Positions 1 to 9,731 of a DNA stretch of 64,000 nt are shown one piece after another (positions within the stretch are counted from its first letter, which is position 1; every line of letters starts with the position of its first letter). The translations under genes were made by a program, and so were the position numbers. Source of the stretch: Fuerstiella sp. (lineage in GTDB: Bacteria > Planctomycetota > Planctomycetia > Planctomycetales > Planctomycetaceae); assembly GCA_022447225.1 (NCBI GenBank), contig JAKVAZ010000001.1, positions 1 through 64,000 of the forward strand. The letters run 5' to 3'. The notes under the pieces are model-generated. The model saw only the letters and a program-made list of their open reading frames with translations, did not search any database and had not been told where the DNA came from.

Positions 1-696
<696 letters not shown>

Positions 697-946
697 TATG
701 CTTACCAAGCAAAAGACAAAGAACAAAGCCTTTGTTCCATCGCTCGGCGATTAGCATGAAAAGAGTGATACCTGTTCGCCATCCCGGTCAAAAGATGGCA
801 AGTGCAGATCGTTAGCCAAAACTCACAGACTCACAGATCTCAACCATATTGTCAAAGAACGGCGCCTAACCAAGGCCGTGTCACCCACGCCCGTTGACGC
901 AAACTACGTCGAGGCATGGAGATGGCCGAATTCAGGCGGGCGGGAA

Positions 947-974
947 AGTCTACCGAGCCACTCGATCCTGTCAA
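947..974 (-). promoter_or_regulatory. Candidate sigma70-type promoter of the rRNA gene
   Basis: On the minus strand a perfect TTGACA (969-974) is followed after 16 bases by TAGACT (947-952), a 4/6 match to the -10 consensus. It points at the 16S gene about 250 bases downstream. The interval 697-946 would be the transcribed leader and contains no recognisable gene. The -35 box lies just after the stop codon of the DUF983 gene. This assignment rests on consensus matching alone. Confidence 0.5.
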
Positions 975-978
975 GGCC

Positions 979-1431
979 TCAGGGACCGATATTTGGGAGT
1001 TCGTCACGGCTTTCCTTCCGCTGCGAACTCAACCTGACCTGTTGAGCCCCCACCGGATCAAAAAAACAATCAAGCGACAACCACAGTGAACGAGCGTAGC
1101 GAAAAAAAAGTAAGGGAAAAATCAGGCAAAATGCCATCAATCCCGGTATCACCACTCGATTTGAACAGCCCAGGCCAATATGCAGCACCACATAAGTCAA
1201 AGAGGAAAATCCGGCGGTGATTCCATAGTTGATATAAGCAGAACCCAGAAAATATCCCGGTTCCCGCTCCAGTCGTGTCCCGCACTCACAGCAGATCGCA
1301 TGCATGTGAAGCAGTCCTGCAAACAGCGGCCCCTTGCCGCAGTACGGGCAACGAATCCTGACCGCTAAAGACAACGCCCGGCCCAATGACAAGTCGAATA
1401 CAGTGGATTCAGAACGATGCTCAAAAGTCAT
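979..1431 (-). CDS. DUF983 family membrane protein
   Basis: A 150-residue protein of the DUF983 family. The N-terminal third holds a zinc-ribbon-like pair of cysteine motifs (CPYCG at about residue 29 and CCECG about 19 residues further), followed by a short linker and two hydrophobic segments (about 62-86 and 96-116) that should anchor it in the inner membrane. The first cysteine motif and the phrase EREPGYFLGSAYINY are typical of the family. Its biochemical role is not established. It starts 13 bases after the Nif3 gene on the same strand, so the two are probably cotranscribed towards the rRNA gene. The C-terminal tail after residue 125 is polar and not conserved in my recollection of the family. 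Confidence 0.85.
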   Translation of the reverse strand: MTFEHRSESTVFDLSLGRALSLAVRIRCPYCGKGPLFAGLLHMHAICCECGTRLEREPGYFLGSAYINYGITAGFSSLTYVVLHIGLGCSNRVVIPGLMAFCLIFPLLFFRYARSLWLSLDCFFDPVGAQQVRLSSQRKESRDELPNIGP

Positions 1432-1444
1432 AGAACGGCTACTG

Positions 1445-2236
1445 TCAATGGCTCAGACGAAACGGATCCTGTTCATTGATGCTGGCTCGCACATCCACTC
1501 CGGTAAATGAGGCCTGCAGTTTGTCAGCCAGCCATTCCATTGCCGGCCGTTCACTGGAATAGTGCCCCGTCACTATCAGATTCACGCCCGCCGCTCGCGC
1601 CGCCAACGCAGAATGAAAACGAGCTTCTCCGGTCACAAAGGTATCACACCCCACTGCTATCGCGTCATCCAGAAACTCGGCCGCAGCCCCGCACGCTACG
1701 GCAACGTGCTCCACCACTGCGTCCTCTTCTCCGCAGTATTCAAGGTATTTCGCCTGACAGACCTCACGAACCACATCAAGAAAATCCTTGAGCAGACAGG
1801 GACCGGACAACCGCCCGACTCGCCCGCTGCCAATCTCCGGCAGGCATTCTGAGCGGCGGATCGGCACAACACTCCGCAGTCCAAAACCTTCTGCCAACTG
1901 CTGATTGACGCCATACTGCGCACTGTCGAACCGGGTATGAGCACTGTAAACGGCCACAGCCCCCTGAATCAGCTCCAGCAGCAAACGGCCCTCACTGGTC
2001 TGGTCGGAGATGGCCCTGGCACCCCGAAACAGCACCGGGTGGTGCGAAACAATCAACTGGGCTCCCTGTTTCAAAGCTTCTTTGGCAACATCGGACGTCA
2101 GTGTGAGGCAGGTCAGGATTCGGCTGACGTCGACGTCAGCCCGACCGACCAGCAGACCGGTGTTATCCCAGTCTTCAGCCAGCTCCTTCGGAGCCATTTG
2201 ATCCAGAAATCGACAAACTTCAGAAACAACGGGCAT
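1445..2236 (-). CDS. Nif3-like dinuclear metal centre protein
   Basis: A 263-residue Nif3/YbgI/YqfO family protein, the family often labelled GTP cyclohydrolase I type 2. The metal-binding HH pair is seen in LIVSHHPVLFRG near residues 60-71, and the C-terminal metal site in TGHYSSER near residue 225. The length matches the short single-domain form (about 250 residues) and not the longer version of about 370 with an inserted PII-like domain. These proteins form hexameric toroids with a dinuclear metal site; the physiological substrate is unsettled. The ATG start at 2234-2236 is followed by a normal N-terminus with the family phrase AEDWDNTGLLVG. It shares an apparent transcript with the DUF983 gene and diverges from the isomerase gene at 2324. 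Confidence 0.93.
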   Translation of the reverse strand: MPVVSEVCRFLDQMAPKELAEDWDNTGLLVGRADVDVSRILTCLTLTSDVAKEALKQGAQLIVSHHPVLFRGARAISDQTSEGRLLLELIQGAVAVYSAHTRFDSAQYGVNQQLAEGFGLRSVVPIRRSECLPEIGSGRVGRLSGPCLLKDFLDVVREVCQAKYLEYCGEEDAVVEHVAVACGAAAEFLDDAIAVGCDTFVTGEARFHSALAARAAGVNLIVTGHYSSERPAMEWLADKLQASFTGVDVRASINEQDPFRLSH

Positions 2237-2323
2237 TATCGGTTTTCCGGGTTCGGTTTTCCGGGTGCAGTGTTCTCTATCTGAACCCTAGACTGTTGAT
2301 TCTCGTTTTATAGTCAAACGATC

Positions 2324-3223
2324 ATGTCACTTCGACTTGCCGTGGCAACGGCCGATTTCGGAACACCACTTCGCCGGTCAATTCCTCGCGCAGGAAAGGC
2401 CCAGGTCTCCGGCATTCGATTAAACGCGCGTCATGAAATCCTCGCAGAGAACTTCTCCTCGTCAGGATTAAGACAGCTCTGGCAATACGTGCGGGAAAAC
2501 CGAATGGAAGTCGCAGGACTCAGCTGTCCGGTTCGACACAGTCTGGCGGATCCGGAATACCTGGAAGAGCGAATTTCACTGATTCGCTCCGTAATGGATC
2601 TGGCCCTCCCCCTGAAGACGTCCCACGTGTTCGTGCCATGCGGTCTCATTCCCGATCCGTCGGCAATGCAGCCGGCTGCAGAACCGGACAATTCCAGTGT
2701 CCACCCTGTGGAAAAACTGTTCTCACCGGCAACAGATTCGTCGACAACGCCAAAGACAGTCACAGCTGACGATGAATTCAGTACGCTGTGTCAGGTGGCC
2801 GGTGACCTGGCAGGCTATGGAAATCATATCGGCTGCACCTTAACACTGCAGCTGCCAAACTACGACGTACCACTGATTGAACGACTGACGGCAGCCGTGA
2901 CAACCGGTCCCCTGCAGATTGTTTTTGACCCGGCAGTGGCCGTTTTTACAGGCGTGTCGGTAGTCGATACCTATCGCAAACTTTACAAAAACGTGGGCGA
3001 CATCCGGGCTCGGGACGGACGTCGGAATTCAGACGTCACCGGAACAGAAACGGCTTTGGGAGATGGGATTGTCGATTGGGAAGAGTTTCTGCCGACACTC
3101 GTTGAGGCGGATTATGCCGGCTGGGTTTGTGTGGAACGAACGTACGGTGGTCATCGTGAGCCGGACGTCCTCAATGGAGTGTCCCGGGTCAAATCGTTGC
3201 TTCCCCATCCTGCGGAAGGATAG
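2324..3223 (+). CDS. Sugar phosphate isomerase/epimerase-like TIM-barrel protein
   Basis: A 299-residue protein of the AP-endonuclease-2-like TIM-barrel superfamily (xylose isomerase-like, often annotated as sugar phosphate isomerase/epimerase). The C-terminal strand-helix elements are clearest: LQIVFDPAVAVFTG, then DWEEFLPTLVEADYAGWVCVER, ending in a Gly-Gly-His stretch. Between about residues 105 and 150 there is a low-complexity insert rich in Ser, Thr, Pro and Ala (around residues 110-145) that interrupts the usual barrel. Planctomycetes carry very many paralogues of this superfamily and the substrate cannot be told from sequence. The ATG start is 88 bases from the divergent Nif3 start, leaving room for two back-to-back promoters. 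Confidence 0.75.
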   Translation: MSLRLAVATADFGTPLRRSIPRAGKAQVSGIRLNARHEILAENFSSSGLRQLWQYVRENRMEVAGLSCPVRHSLADPEYLEERISLIRSVMDLALPLKTSHVFVPCGLIPDPSAMQPAAEPDNSSVHPVEKLFSPATDSSTTPKTVTADDEFSTLCQVAGDLAGYGNHIGCTLTLQLPNYDVPLIERLTAAVTTGPLQIVFDPAVAVFTGVSVVDTYRKLYKNVGDIRARDGRRNSDVTGTETALGDGIVDWEEFLPTLVEADYAGWVCVERTYGGHREPDVLNGVSRVKSLLPHPAEG

Positions 3224-3377
3224 AATTAAGGCTCGTTCCGGTAATATGTCAACCGATGTGATTCACTCGTACCTGATTACAGGACGTCTGGGGGTTCCGG
3301 CTGTCAACACGAAGAGATCAGGAACACCGCAGCCTTCCGACCGGGATGTTCGGTAATTTCTGAAACGGGAAAGCGTT

Positions 3378-4631
3378 TTGAAAAATCCCGTCGCTGCTGT
3401 TTTGATTTTTGCAACCTCGGCCGCAGCACTGTGTGCCGTGCTGCTGTTCCCGCGCAATGATCACGTGAATCTGAATCCGCCGGTAAAGACCGCAGAGATA
3501 ACAGCGCAGGTTGATTCTGACTCAACCGGTCGTTTGCCTTACAGTCCGCCGAATCCCGAAGCACGTATCAGTCAGCAGGAACAGGATGCCGAAACACGTT
3601 CGCTGCTCGATGGGATTCCTAAGCAGATTCAGTCGTCACTGATCATTGAGGAACCTCAGCTTTCCACCGCAGACAGGGAACACCTTGCCGGCATGGTTTG
3701 GGTTCCTGGCGGTACTTTCGTGATGGGAAGTCGTCACGGACCTCCGGATGAAGCCCCGCGCCATGCACTGGTCCTCGATGGATTCTGGATGGACGCACTG
3801 GAAGTCACAAATGCCCGGTTCCGGAAATTTGTCGATGCGACCGGATATGTCACTTTGCCGGAAAGAAAGCCGGAACTCAGGAGTGTGAAAAAAGGCTCAA
3901 ACCTGGATCAGCTGGCCATCCTGGAAGAAATGAATCAGCCTGGTTCGATTTGCAGCCTCCCGATCGCCAGTCGCAACGAAATTGACGCTCGAGGAGCATA
4001 CAGCTGGTGGCAGTACGTTCCGGGCGCCAGCTGGAAACACCCGGAAGGTCCGGAATCCGGTATCACGGACCGCATGGATCATCCGGTCGTCCATGTCAGC
4101 TGGCTGGATGTCCAGGAGTACTGCCGATGGGCCGAACGAACATTGCCGACAGAAGCCCAGTGGGAATACGCCGCACGAGGTGGCCATCATGGCCGCATCT
4201 ATCCCTGGGGAAACGTCCGTCAGCCAAACGGTAAATGGCTGCAGAACATCTGGCAGGGAGAATTCCCGGTAGAAGACACGGGTAAAGACGGACACACAGG
4301 AACGGCTCCGGTTGGATCCTACGAGTCTAATGATTACGGACTGTATGATATGTCGGGAAACGTGTGGGAATGGTGTTCGGACTATTACCGCCCTGATTCC
4401 TATCTCACAAGTACCGTTCATAATCCATCGGGTCCCGACAACAGCTGGGATCCTCTGGAACCCGACCTGATCAAACGCGTGCAGCGCGGAGGGTCCTTTA
4501 TGTGCAGCGAGCAGTACTGCGTCGGATACCGGGTCGCATCCCGAATGAAGGGCGAAGAAGATACGGGAGTCTTTCATACCGGTTTTCGAACAGTCGTAAC
4601 ACCGGACATGATCGGCATCAGTGCCGATTAG
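3378..4631 (+). CDS. Formylglycine-generating enzyme (sulfatase-modifying factor), exported or membrane-anchored
   Basis: A 417-residue protein with an N-terminal hydrophobic segment (residues 4-19) and a SUMF1/FGE-sulfatase domain from about residue 110 to the end. The domain opens with the hallmark WVPGGTFVMGS and contains GLYDMSGNVWEWCSDYY. Unlike most SUMF1 proteins it keeps both active-site cysteines: the motif FMCSEQYC places Cys376 and Cys381 with the C-x4-C spacing of Cys336/Cys341 in human FGE. It should therefore convert the Cys of sulfatase CxPxR motifs to formylglycine. The predicted start is a TTG at 3378; no ATG precedes the hydrophobic segment in frame. The preceding gene ends 154 bases upstream. 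No sulfatase lies in this window, so its clients must be elsewhere; planctomycetes are known for large sulfatase repertoires. Confidence 0.88.
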   Translation: MKNPVAAVLIFATSAAALCAVLLFPRNDHVNLNPPVKTAEITAQVDSDSTGRLPYSPPNPEARISQQEQDAETRSLLDGIPKQIQSSLIIEEPQLSTADREHLAGMVWVPGGTFVMGSRHGPPDEAPRHALVLDGFWMDALEVTNARFRKFVDATGYVTLPERKPELRSVKKGSNLDQLAILEEMNQPGSICSLPIASRNEIDARGAYSWWQYVPGASWKHPEGPESGITDRMDHPVVHVSWLDVQEYCRWAERTLPTEAQWEYAARGGHHGRIYPWGNVRQPNGKWLQNIWQGEFPVEDTGKDGHTGTAPVGSYESNDYGLYDMSGNVWEWCSDYYRPDSYLTSTVHNPSGPDNSWDPLEPDLIKRVQRGGSFMCSEQYCVGYRVASRMKGEEDTGVFHTGFRTVVTPDMIGISAD

Positions 4632-4662
4632 CACAACGTATTCGAAATCTGCCTGGCCGGTT

Positions 4663-6000
4663 TTACGCTCCCCCGCTGCCGGTCAGATTGTCAACCGCTT
4701 CGTCAGAAACCACCACAACCGTTGTATCGGGGTCATCGATGGACGTGGTAAACCGGCGGGGAAGACGGCAGGTGATGATGACACGCCGGGCAGTCGAATC
4801 GGTGTACGTACGTTTAAGCTCTTCGGCGTGCTGTTTCAGCCAGGCAAACAGCCGGCCGTTTCCCGTACCCGTTTCAATCTCTGCCGTGACATACCCCCCC
4901 GACAACCGTTCAGCCACGACATGATTCAGCCGGTCAATTCCAACCCCGGTGGCAGCACTGATCGTCACAGTGTCTTCGTAGTGCCGACGCAGTACCGCAA
5001 TCAATGACTGATCAGTTACCTGGTCCACTTTATTCAGGATCAGCAGCACATTGGTACAGTCAACACCGATTTCCTCGAGGACCTCGTAACAGGTTTGAAT
5101 CTGCTGCTCAGCTTCGGGGTGGCCGGCATCGACGATATGCAGCAGCAGGTCAGCGTGACGGGCTTCCTCAAGCGTCGATCGAAATGAAGCAACCAAATGG
5201 TGCGGCAGATTGCGGACAAATCCCACGGTGTCGCTGAGCAGGGCCTCACCGTATCCGGGAACAGCCCAGCGGCGTGTGCGCGTATCCAGAGTTGCAAACA
5301 ATTTATCCTGTACAAGCACATCAGCCCCTGTCAGTCGCCTCATCAGCGTGCTCTTCCCGGCATTGGTATAGCCGACAAGTGAAACAGTGGGGTGTTCACG
5401 GCGACCGGACACAGTGCGTTCGCGCCGCTGCTCAACACCTGCCAGTCGTCGCTTCAGTTCTGAGATACGTCGGTCAATCAGACGGCGGTCTGTTTCCAGC
5501 TGCTTTTCTCCGGGGCCACGCCCTGCACCGATACCACCGGTAATTCGTTCAAGATGAGTCCACATGCGTTTCAGACGAGTACGAAAGTACATCAACTGCG
5601 CCAATTCGACCTGCAGCATGGCTTCGTGAGTCCGGGCGTGTGTGGCAAAGATGTCCAGAATCACTTCACTGCGATCAACGATCGGTTTGTTGATTTCCTG
5701 TTCGAGCGTACGTCCCTGGGACGGTGTCAGGTTGTTGTCCACAACAACCAGTTCCGCATCGGTCGCAGCAACCAGAAGCCTGAGTTCTTCAAGTTTACCT
5801 GTACCAAGGCAGTGAGCCGGGTGGGGCGTGTCCCGAAACTGAACAATTTCCCCTACGACCTCCACCCCGGCGGTGGAGGCGAGTCCTCTGAGCTCATTCA
5901 GTGCATCGTGTTTTGACCAACAGTTGCCCGGACTGAACACGCCGGTCAGGACCGCCTTTTGGTTGGCAACTTTGAGTTCTTCGCGTTTGGGATCGCCCAA
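4663..6000 (-). CDS. hflX: GTPase HflX
   Basis: A 445-residue HflX-type GTPase, a ribosome-associated, ribosome-splitting translation factor in bacteria that have been studied. The N-terminal HflX domain spans about residues 12-195, with the family glycine-rich stretch GGIGAGRGPGEKQLE (155-169). The G domain has G1 GYTNAGKST (210-218), G3 DTVGFV and G4 NKVD. The C-terminal region beyond about 375 is a short extension. Length is within the usual range of 420-450. The start used is a TTG at 5998-6000; the upstream sequence gives no better ATG in frame. It converges on the FGE gene with 31 bases between the two stops and is divergent from queC. Confidence 0.96.
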   Translation of the reverse strand: MGDPKREELKVANQKAVLTGVFSPGNCWSKHDALNELRGLASTAGVEVVGEIVQFRDTPHPAHCLGTGKLEELRLLVAATDAELVVVDNNLTPSQGRTLEQEINKPIVDRSEVILDIFATHARTHEAMLQVELAQLMYFRTRLKRMWTHLERITGGIGAGRGPGEKQLETDRRLIDRRISELKRRLAGVEQRRERTVSGRREHPTVSLVGYTNAGKSTLMRRLTGADVLVQDKLFATLDTRTRRWAVPGYGEALLSDTVGFVRNLPHHLVASFRSTLEEARHADLLLHIVDAGHPEAEQQIQTCYEVLEEIGVDCTNVLLILNKVDQVTDQSLIAVLRRHYEDTVTISAATGVGIDRLNHVVAERLSGGYVTAEIETGTGNGRLFAWLKQHAEELKRTYTDSTARRVIITCRLPRRFTTSIDDPDTTVVVVSDEAVDNLTGSGGA

Positions 6001-6270
6001 CAGTCCTTGGCCTTTGAATTGCAGGAGAATCTGAGGATAAAGTCAGTGTGCAGCGGCATCCGGCCCATCCTAGCGTCAGACTGACACACCGAAAACACAA
6101 ATGTTCGCGCTCAGGCCGCCGGTGGGTGTCCGGAACTCCCTGCCTGTCGCCATTGTCCTCACGCAACACCGAAACGGGCAATGTTGGAGTCACGCGAACT
6201 TCATCCTTTCATCGCCGAAAAACTGGCCCCTGCCGGGCGGGTCGTTTCACGAACGACGAATTGGTCTCAG

Positions 6271-6975
6271 ATGCCGACTCCCAATAAAGCTGTGGTTCTG
6301 GTAAGCGGTGGCCTTGATTCTGCCACCGTGCTGGCGATAGCTCGGAAAACCGGTTGCGAACTGCATGCCCTTTCACTGGACTACGGTCAGCGGCACCGCT
6401 TCGAGCTGGAATCAGCCGCCCGTGTGTGTCAGGCCGAATCTGTGGCCAGCCATGTGGTGTTTCCGCTTGATGCCCGGATTTTTCGCGGGTCAGCACTCAC
6501 CAGCGATATTCCGGTACCGCATCAGCGCTCGGATGCGGAAATCAGTACCGGGATTCCCGTAACGTATGTTCCGGCTCGCAACACGATCTTCCTGGCTGTG
6601 GCGCTTGGACTGGCAGAATCCATCGTCGCCGCCGACATTTATATCGGAGTGAACGCCGTCGACTACAGTGGCTATCCCGACTGTCGACCCGAATTCATTT
6701 CAGCGTTTGAGACGACAGCAAACCTGGGTACAAAGGTGGGAGTGGAAGGAACGCAAATTACAGTACACACACCTCTTGTGTCCCTGACGAAGTCACAGAT
6801 CATTCAGCGTGGTCTGCAGCTGGGTGTCGACTACGGTCTGACCCACAGCTGCTACGATCCGAATGCAAACGGTGTCAGCTGCGGTGTGTGTGATTCGTGT
6901 CGCTTACGCCTGAAGGGTTTCCGCGAAGCCGGTGTCACCGACCCAATCCAATACCAGCGCAAGAACGACCAGTGA
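6271..6975 (+). CDS. queC: 7-cyano-7-deazaguanine synthase QueC
   Basis: A 234-residue QueC, which converts 7-carboxy-7-deazaguanine plus ammonia to preQ0 at the cost of ATP, in queuosine biosynthesis. The PP-loop ATP-binding motif SGGLDSATV is at residues 12-20. Four zinc-binding cysteines appear in the C-terminal segment (SCYD, then SCGVCDSC). The open frame extends 30 codons upstream, but the ATG at 6271 gives the family-typical start a few residues before the PP-loop, so I take it. queE follows after 51 bases on the same strand, giving a queC-queE pair. No queD or queF is in the window. The 270 bases between hflX and this start hold the divergent promoters; no preQ1 riboswitch is recognisable there. 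Confidence 0.96.
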   Translation: MPTPNKAVVLVSGGLDSATVLAIARKTGCELHALSLDYGQRHRFELESAARVCQAESVASHVVFPLDARIFRGSALTSDIPVPHQRSDAEISTGIPVTYVPARNTIFLAVALGLAESIVAADIYIGVNAVDYSGYPDCRPEFISAFETTANLGTKVGVEGTQITVHTPLVSLTKSQIIQRGLQLGVDYGLTHSCYDPNANGVSCGVCDSCRLRLKGFREAGVTDPIQYQRKNDQ

Positions 6976-7026
6976 CATGCTCATGAATGGCCAGCCGGGC
7001 CGAAAGCGGCACGGGTACCAAAATTG

Positions 7027-7704
7027 ATGTTCATTGCCGAGACATACGAATCGTTTCAGGGCGAGGGGCCGTGGGCCGGGACCCGATCTTTGTTTATCCG
7101 AACATCCGGCTGCAATCTGCGCTGCTGGTACTGCGACACCCCGTACACGTCCTGGCATCCCGAAGGCAACCAGCGCACACTTGATGAGCTGACCGCAACT
7201 ATTCAGAAATGTTCGGCCGAACACGTGGTCATCACCGGCGGGGAACCCATGCTGGCAGCCCAGTTGACGGAACTCACGGTGATCTGTCAGAAGCTGAACC
7301 GAACCGTCACCATTGAAACTGCGGCGACGGTCGATCGGTCCGTGGAATGTGATCTGATGGCCATCAGTCCCAAGCGGCCAAATTCGGCTCCCCAGGACCC
7401 ACACTGGAGAAAACACCATGAACAGACGCGACATCAGCCGTCTGTCATCCGCTCACTGCTGGATCAATACAACTGTGTTCTCAAGTTTGTGATTAACCAC
7501 GAGACTGATGTGACGGATGTCCACGACTATCTGACAGAGTTCCCGGAAGTTGCAGCCGGTCAGGTGTGGCTGATGCCGCAGGCACGCACTCAGGAGGAAC
7601 TGAAGACGCAGTCCGGCTGGGTTCAGGCCGCAGCCGTCGCAAACGGTTTTCAGTTTTCGCCACGCCTGCATGTGGAACAGTTTGGAGACAGACGCGGTGT
7701 TTAG
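7027..7704 (+). CDS. queE: 7-carboxy-7-deazaguanine synthase QueE (radical SAM)
   Basis: A 225-residue radical-SAM enzyme that forms 7-carboxy-7-deazaguanine from 6-carboxy-tetrahydropterin. The cluster-binding motif is C29-x3-C33-x2-C36 (SGCNLRCWYC), the canonical spacing. The N-terminus has the family phrase ETYESFQGEG, and GGEPML follows the first strand as in other SAM enzymes. A TTG directly precedes the ATG at 7027; I use the ATG. The gene follows queC on the same strand and supplies its substrate, so they form a functional pair. A perfect hairpin 24 bases after the stop probably marks the end of the transcript. Confidence 0.96.
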   Translation: MFIAETYESFQGEGPWAGTRSLFIRTSGCNLRCWYCDTPYTSWHPEGNQRTLDELTATIQKCSAEHVVITGGEPMLAAQLTELTVICQKLNRTVTIETAATVDRSVECDLMAISPKRPNSAPQDPHWRKHHEQTRHQPSVIRSLLDQYNCVLKFVINHETDVTDVHDYLTEFPEVAAGQVWLMPQARTQEELKTQSGWVQAAAVANGFQFSPRLHVEQFGDRRGV

Positions 7705-7727
7705 TTCATCCCGGAATACCGGTTGAC

Positions 7728-7747
7728 GTTCTGACTCAGGTCAGAAC
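7728..7747 (+). terminator. Hairpin after queE, possible terminator without U-tract
   Basis: A perfect 8-bp stem GTTCTGAC / GTCAGAAC with a TCAG loop lies 24 bases after the queE stop. It is not followed by a run of T, so it is not a textbook intrinsic terminator and may only protect the 3' end. The remainder of the 357-base interval 7705-8061 holds no gene I can support. Confidence 0.35.
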
Positions 7748-7989
7748 ATTGCCACACACACAATCGTATCAACATTCCCCAAAATTCACCGAAAGTGGCA
7801 ACGCTGCCGGAAGAATTGTCTGCCGCTTCCTCGTTTCTGGTTGTGGCACCCCTGGTCAACAATACCAACAGAGCAAACCTGAGGGGTTCCGGCATCAGAA
7901 CCTGTCAATGGACATGAGGCATCGACCGAGCGTTCCTGGGTTTGACCGCTGGACTCCGAAAGCCGGCTGAACGAGAATTGATCGGTGAC

Positions 7990-8019
7990 CGGACGGAATT
8001 CCCGGATACAATCCGTCCG
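7990..8019. promoter_or_regulatory. Inverted repeat upstream of the dnaJ-like gene, possible operator
   Basis: CGGACGGA (7990-7997) and TCCGTCCG (8012-8019) form a perfect 8-bp inverted repeat around a 14-base centre that carries TACAAT overlapping its right edge, a 5/6 match to a -10 box. It lies 43 bases before the chaperone start. It does not resemble the CIRCE element bound by HrcA. The function is a guess from position. Confidence 0.3.
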
Positions 8020-8061
8020 TCAAACTCCCTGACTGTTCATCATACTCTGTCCCGGGCCGCA

Positions 8062-8988
8062 TTGGTGTCATCGCGCGATTACTACGAAATTCTTGGGGTT
8101 CCCCGAACATCGTCCGCCGACGAAATCCGCAAAGCCTACAAAAAGCTTGCCCGGAAATATCATCCTGATGCAAACGCGGAAAATCCTGATTCACAGCAAA
8201 AGTTCGCTGAAATCACCGAAGCTCACGAAGTTTTAGGAGACTCTGACAAACGTCAAAAATACGACCAGTTCGGACATAACTGGAATCGTGTCCCGGAAGG
8301 AGCAACCGGAGGCAGCCCGTTTGGTGGATTTGGTGGTGGCCACCCCGGAGGTGGGAGCGGATTTTCGCTTGACGATATTCTCGGTGGAGTTTTTGGGGGG
8401 GCAGGTGGCAGCCCGTTTGGCGGACGCCCGCAGGCACGAAAAGGTGAAGACCTGCGAACCAGTGTGCGTGTAGCGTTTCTGGTTGGAGTGGAAGGCGGCG
8501 AGCACGAACTGACGGTTCGCACCGGGGACAAGGCGGAACGTCTGACTTTCCGAATTCCTTCAGGCATGGAAAGCGGAAAGTCGATTCGTCTGGCCGGCCA
8601 GGGTCATCCGGGTCAGTTGGGCGGCCCTCGCGGAGATGTGCTTGTCACCGTTGAAGTGGCACCGCACCCCTACTTTCGTCGCGACGGATTCAACCTGATT
8701 CTGGATGTACCCGTCTCTGTGACCGAAGCCGCACTGGGTGCAAAAATTGATGTTCCAACCCTGACCGAAGGAACTGTGATTCTGTCTGTACCGCCAGGCA
8801 CGTCGAGCGGCGGCAGGTTACGGCTGCGCGGCAAAGGGGTCATGAATCGTACCACAGGAAAACGTGGTGACCAGTTCGTGGTGATCAAAGTGACCGTTCC
8901 CAAAGAGCTGAATGATGAAGCCAGGGATTTACTGCAGCGTCTGGACGAAGTCGCCCCCGAAAATCCTCGGGATGGATTATGGCCCTGA
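8062..8988 (+). CDS. DnaJ-type J-domain co-chaperone (CbpA-like, class II)
   Basis: A 308-residue J-domain protein. The J domain (about residues 3-68) starts DYYEILGVPR and has the HPD motif in KYHPDAN, needed to stimulate DnaK. It is followed by a Gly/Phe-rich linker (GGFGGGHPGGGSGFSLDD region) and two C-terminal substrate-binding beta domains. The cysteine zinc-finger repeats of class I DnaJ are absent, so this is the CbpA/DnaJ-class II form. The open frame runs 40 codons further upstream, but that part has no similarity to J proteins; a TTG at 8062 or GTG at 8065 places the start just before the J domain. No dnaK or grpE is adjacent. Confidence 0.9.
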   Translation: MVSSRDYYEILGVPRTSSADEIRKAYKKLARKYHPDANAENPDSQQKFAEITEAHEVLGDSDKRQKYDQFGHNWNRVPEGATGGSPFGGFGGGHPGGGSGFSLDDILGGVFGGAGGSPFGGRPQARKGEDLRTSVRVAFLVGVEGGEHELTVRTGDKAERLTFRIPSGMESGKSIRLAGQGHPGQLGGPRGDVLVTVEVAPHPYFRRDGFNLILDVPVSVTEAALGAKIDVPTLTEGTVILSVPPGTSSGGRLRLRGKGVMNRTTGKRGDQFVVIKVTVPKELNDEARDLLQRLDEVAPENPRDGLWP

Positions 8989-9177
8989 CAACGTGCAGGA
9001 GGTTGTCAGACGGACCGCCAGACCGGATCCTGACTGTCCCTGTTTGTCGGCACAGCAGGATGCATCCCGAAACAGGAAAGGGCATCTGCCCTGCGAAGGT
9101 CGTATCTGACTGATATCGTTTGTTCGGAATGCATCCGACCCCTTGTTCGTCACCAATCATGAATCATACCCGCTAAA

Positions 9178-9447
9178 ATGCAGAGCAGGCTTCCGATTCT
9201 CAGCTTCTGGATCAACCTGGTTCTGCTCGTATTCAGATTACCCGGCACAATGGTGATTCTGCTGATTCGCTGTTATCAGAAGCTGCTGAGTCCTCTGCTG
9301 GGCCGCACGTGTCGATTTCACCCTTCGTGCAGTGAATATTTTGTGCTGGCTGTCCGCAAACAGGGACTGCTGATCGGTTGCTGGAAGGGGATTTGTCGAA
9401 TCAGTCGCTGTCATCCGTGGCACCCTGGCGGCTATGACCCACCCTAA
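9178..9447 (+). CDS. yidD: Membrane protein insertion efficiency factor YidD
   Basis: An 89-residue YidD protein. The core CYQKLLSPLLGRTCRFHP, followed by CSEY and later CHPWHPGGYDPP, matches the family closely. A hydrophobic N-terminal segment of about 25 residues precedes it, longer than in E. coli YidD, and could anchor the protein more firmly. YidD supports YidC-dependent insertion of inner-membrane proteins. In many bacteria yidD sits in the rpmH-rnpA-yidD-yidC cluster; here it stands alone, 189 bases after the dnaJ-like gene. The ATG at 9178 is the only good start. Confidence 0.95.
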   Translation: MQSRLPILSFWINLVLLVFRLPGTMVILLIRCYQKLLSPLLGRTCRFHPSCSEYFVLAVRKQGLLIGCWKGICRISRCHPWHPGGYDPP

Positions 9448-9731
9448 GCCGTTTCTGTTCAGCTAACGAAAATCCAGGTAACATCGGGAGTCAAAGCGGG
9501 TTTACAGGCAAAATACTAAACCTGCAGGGTCAAATTGATTCGACCGTGTCAGCCCATTGTTGTTACAGGATATCCGGCATTCACGGAATGCAGGGACCGC
9601 TCCGCACTCGCTGATCCCATTTGACCAAATGGCAAAGTCATCATTCCTGAAACCCCGATCACCAGCAGCCTGTTACAAAGTGTCAGAACGCGGCTCCGTC
9701 CCCGGTCATTGGCAGCTGCGTGTTACCGCTC

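Noticed and set aside
6001-6270. Possible preQ1 riboswitch before queC
   Set aside because: No recognisable aptamer hairpin with an A-rich tail near the start; the interval looks like a plain divergent promoter region.
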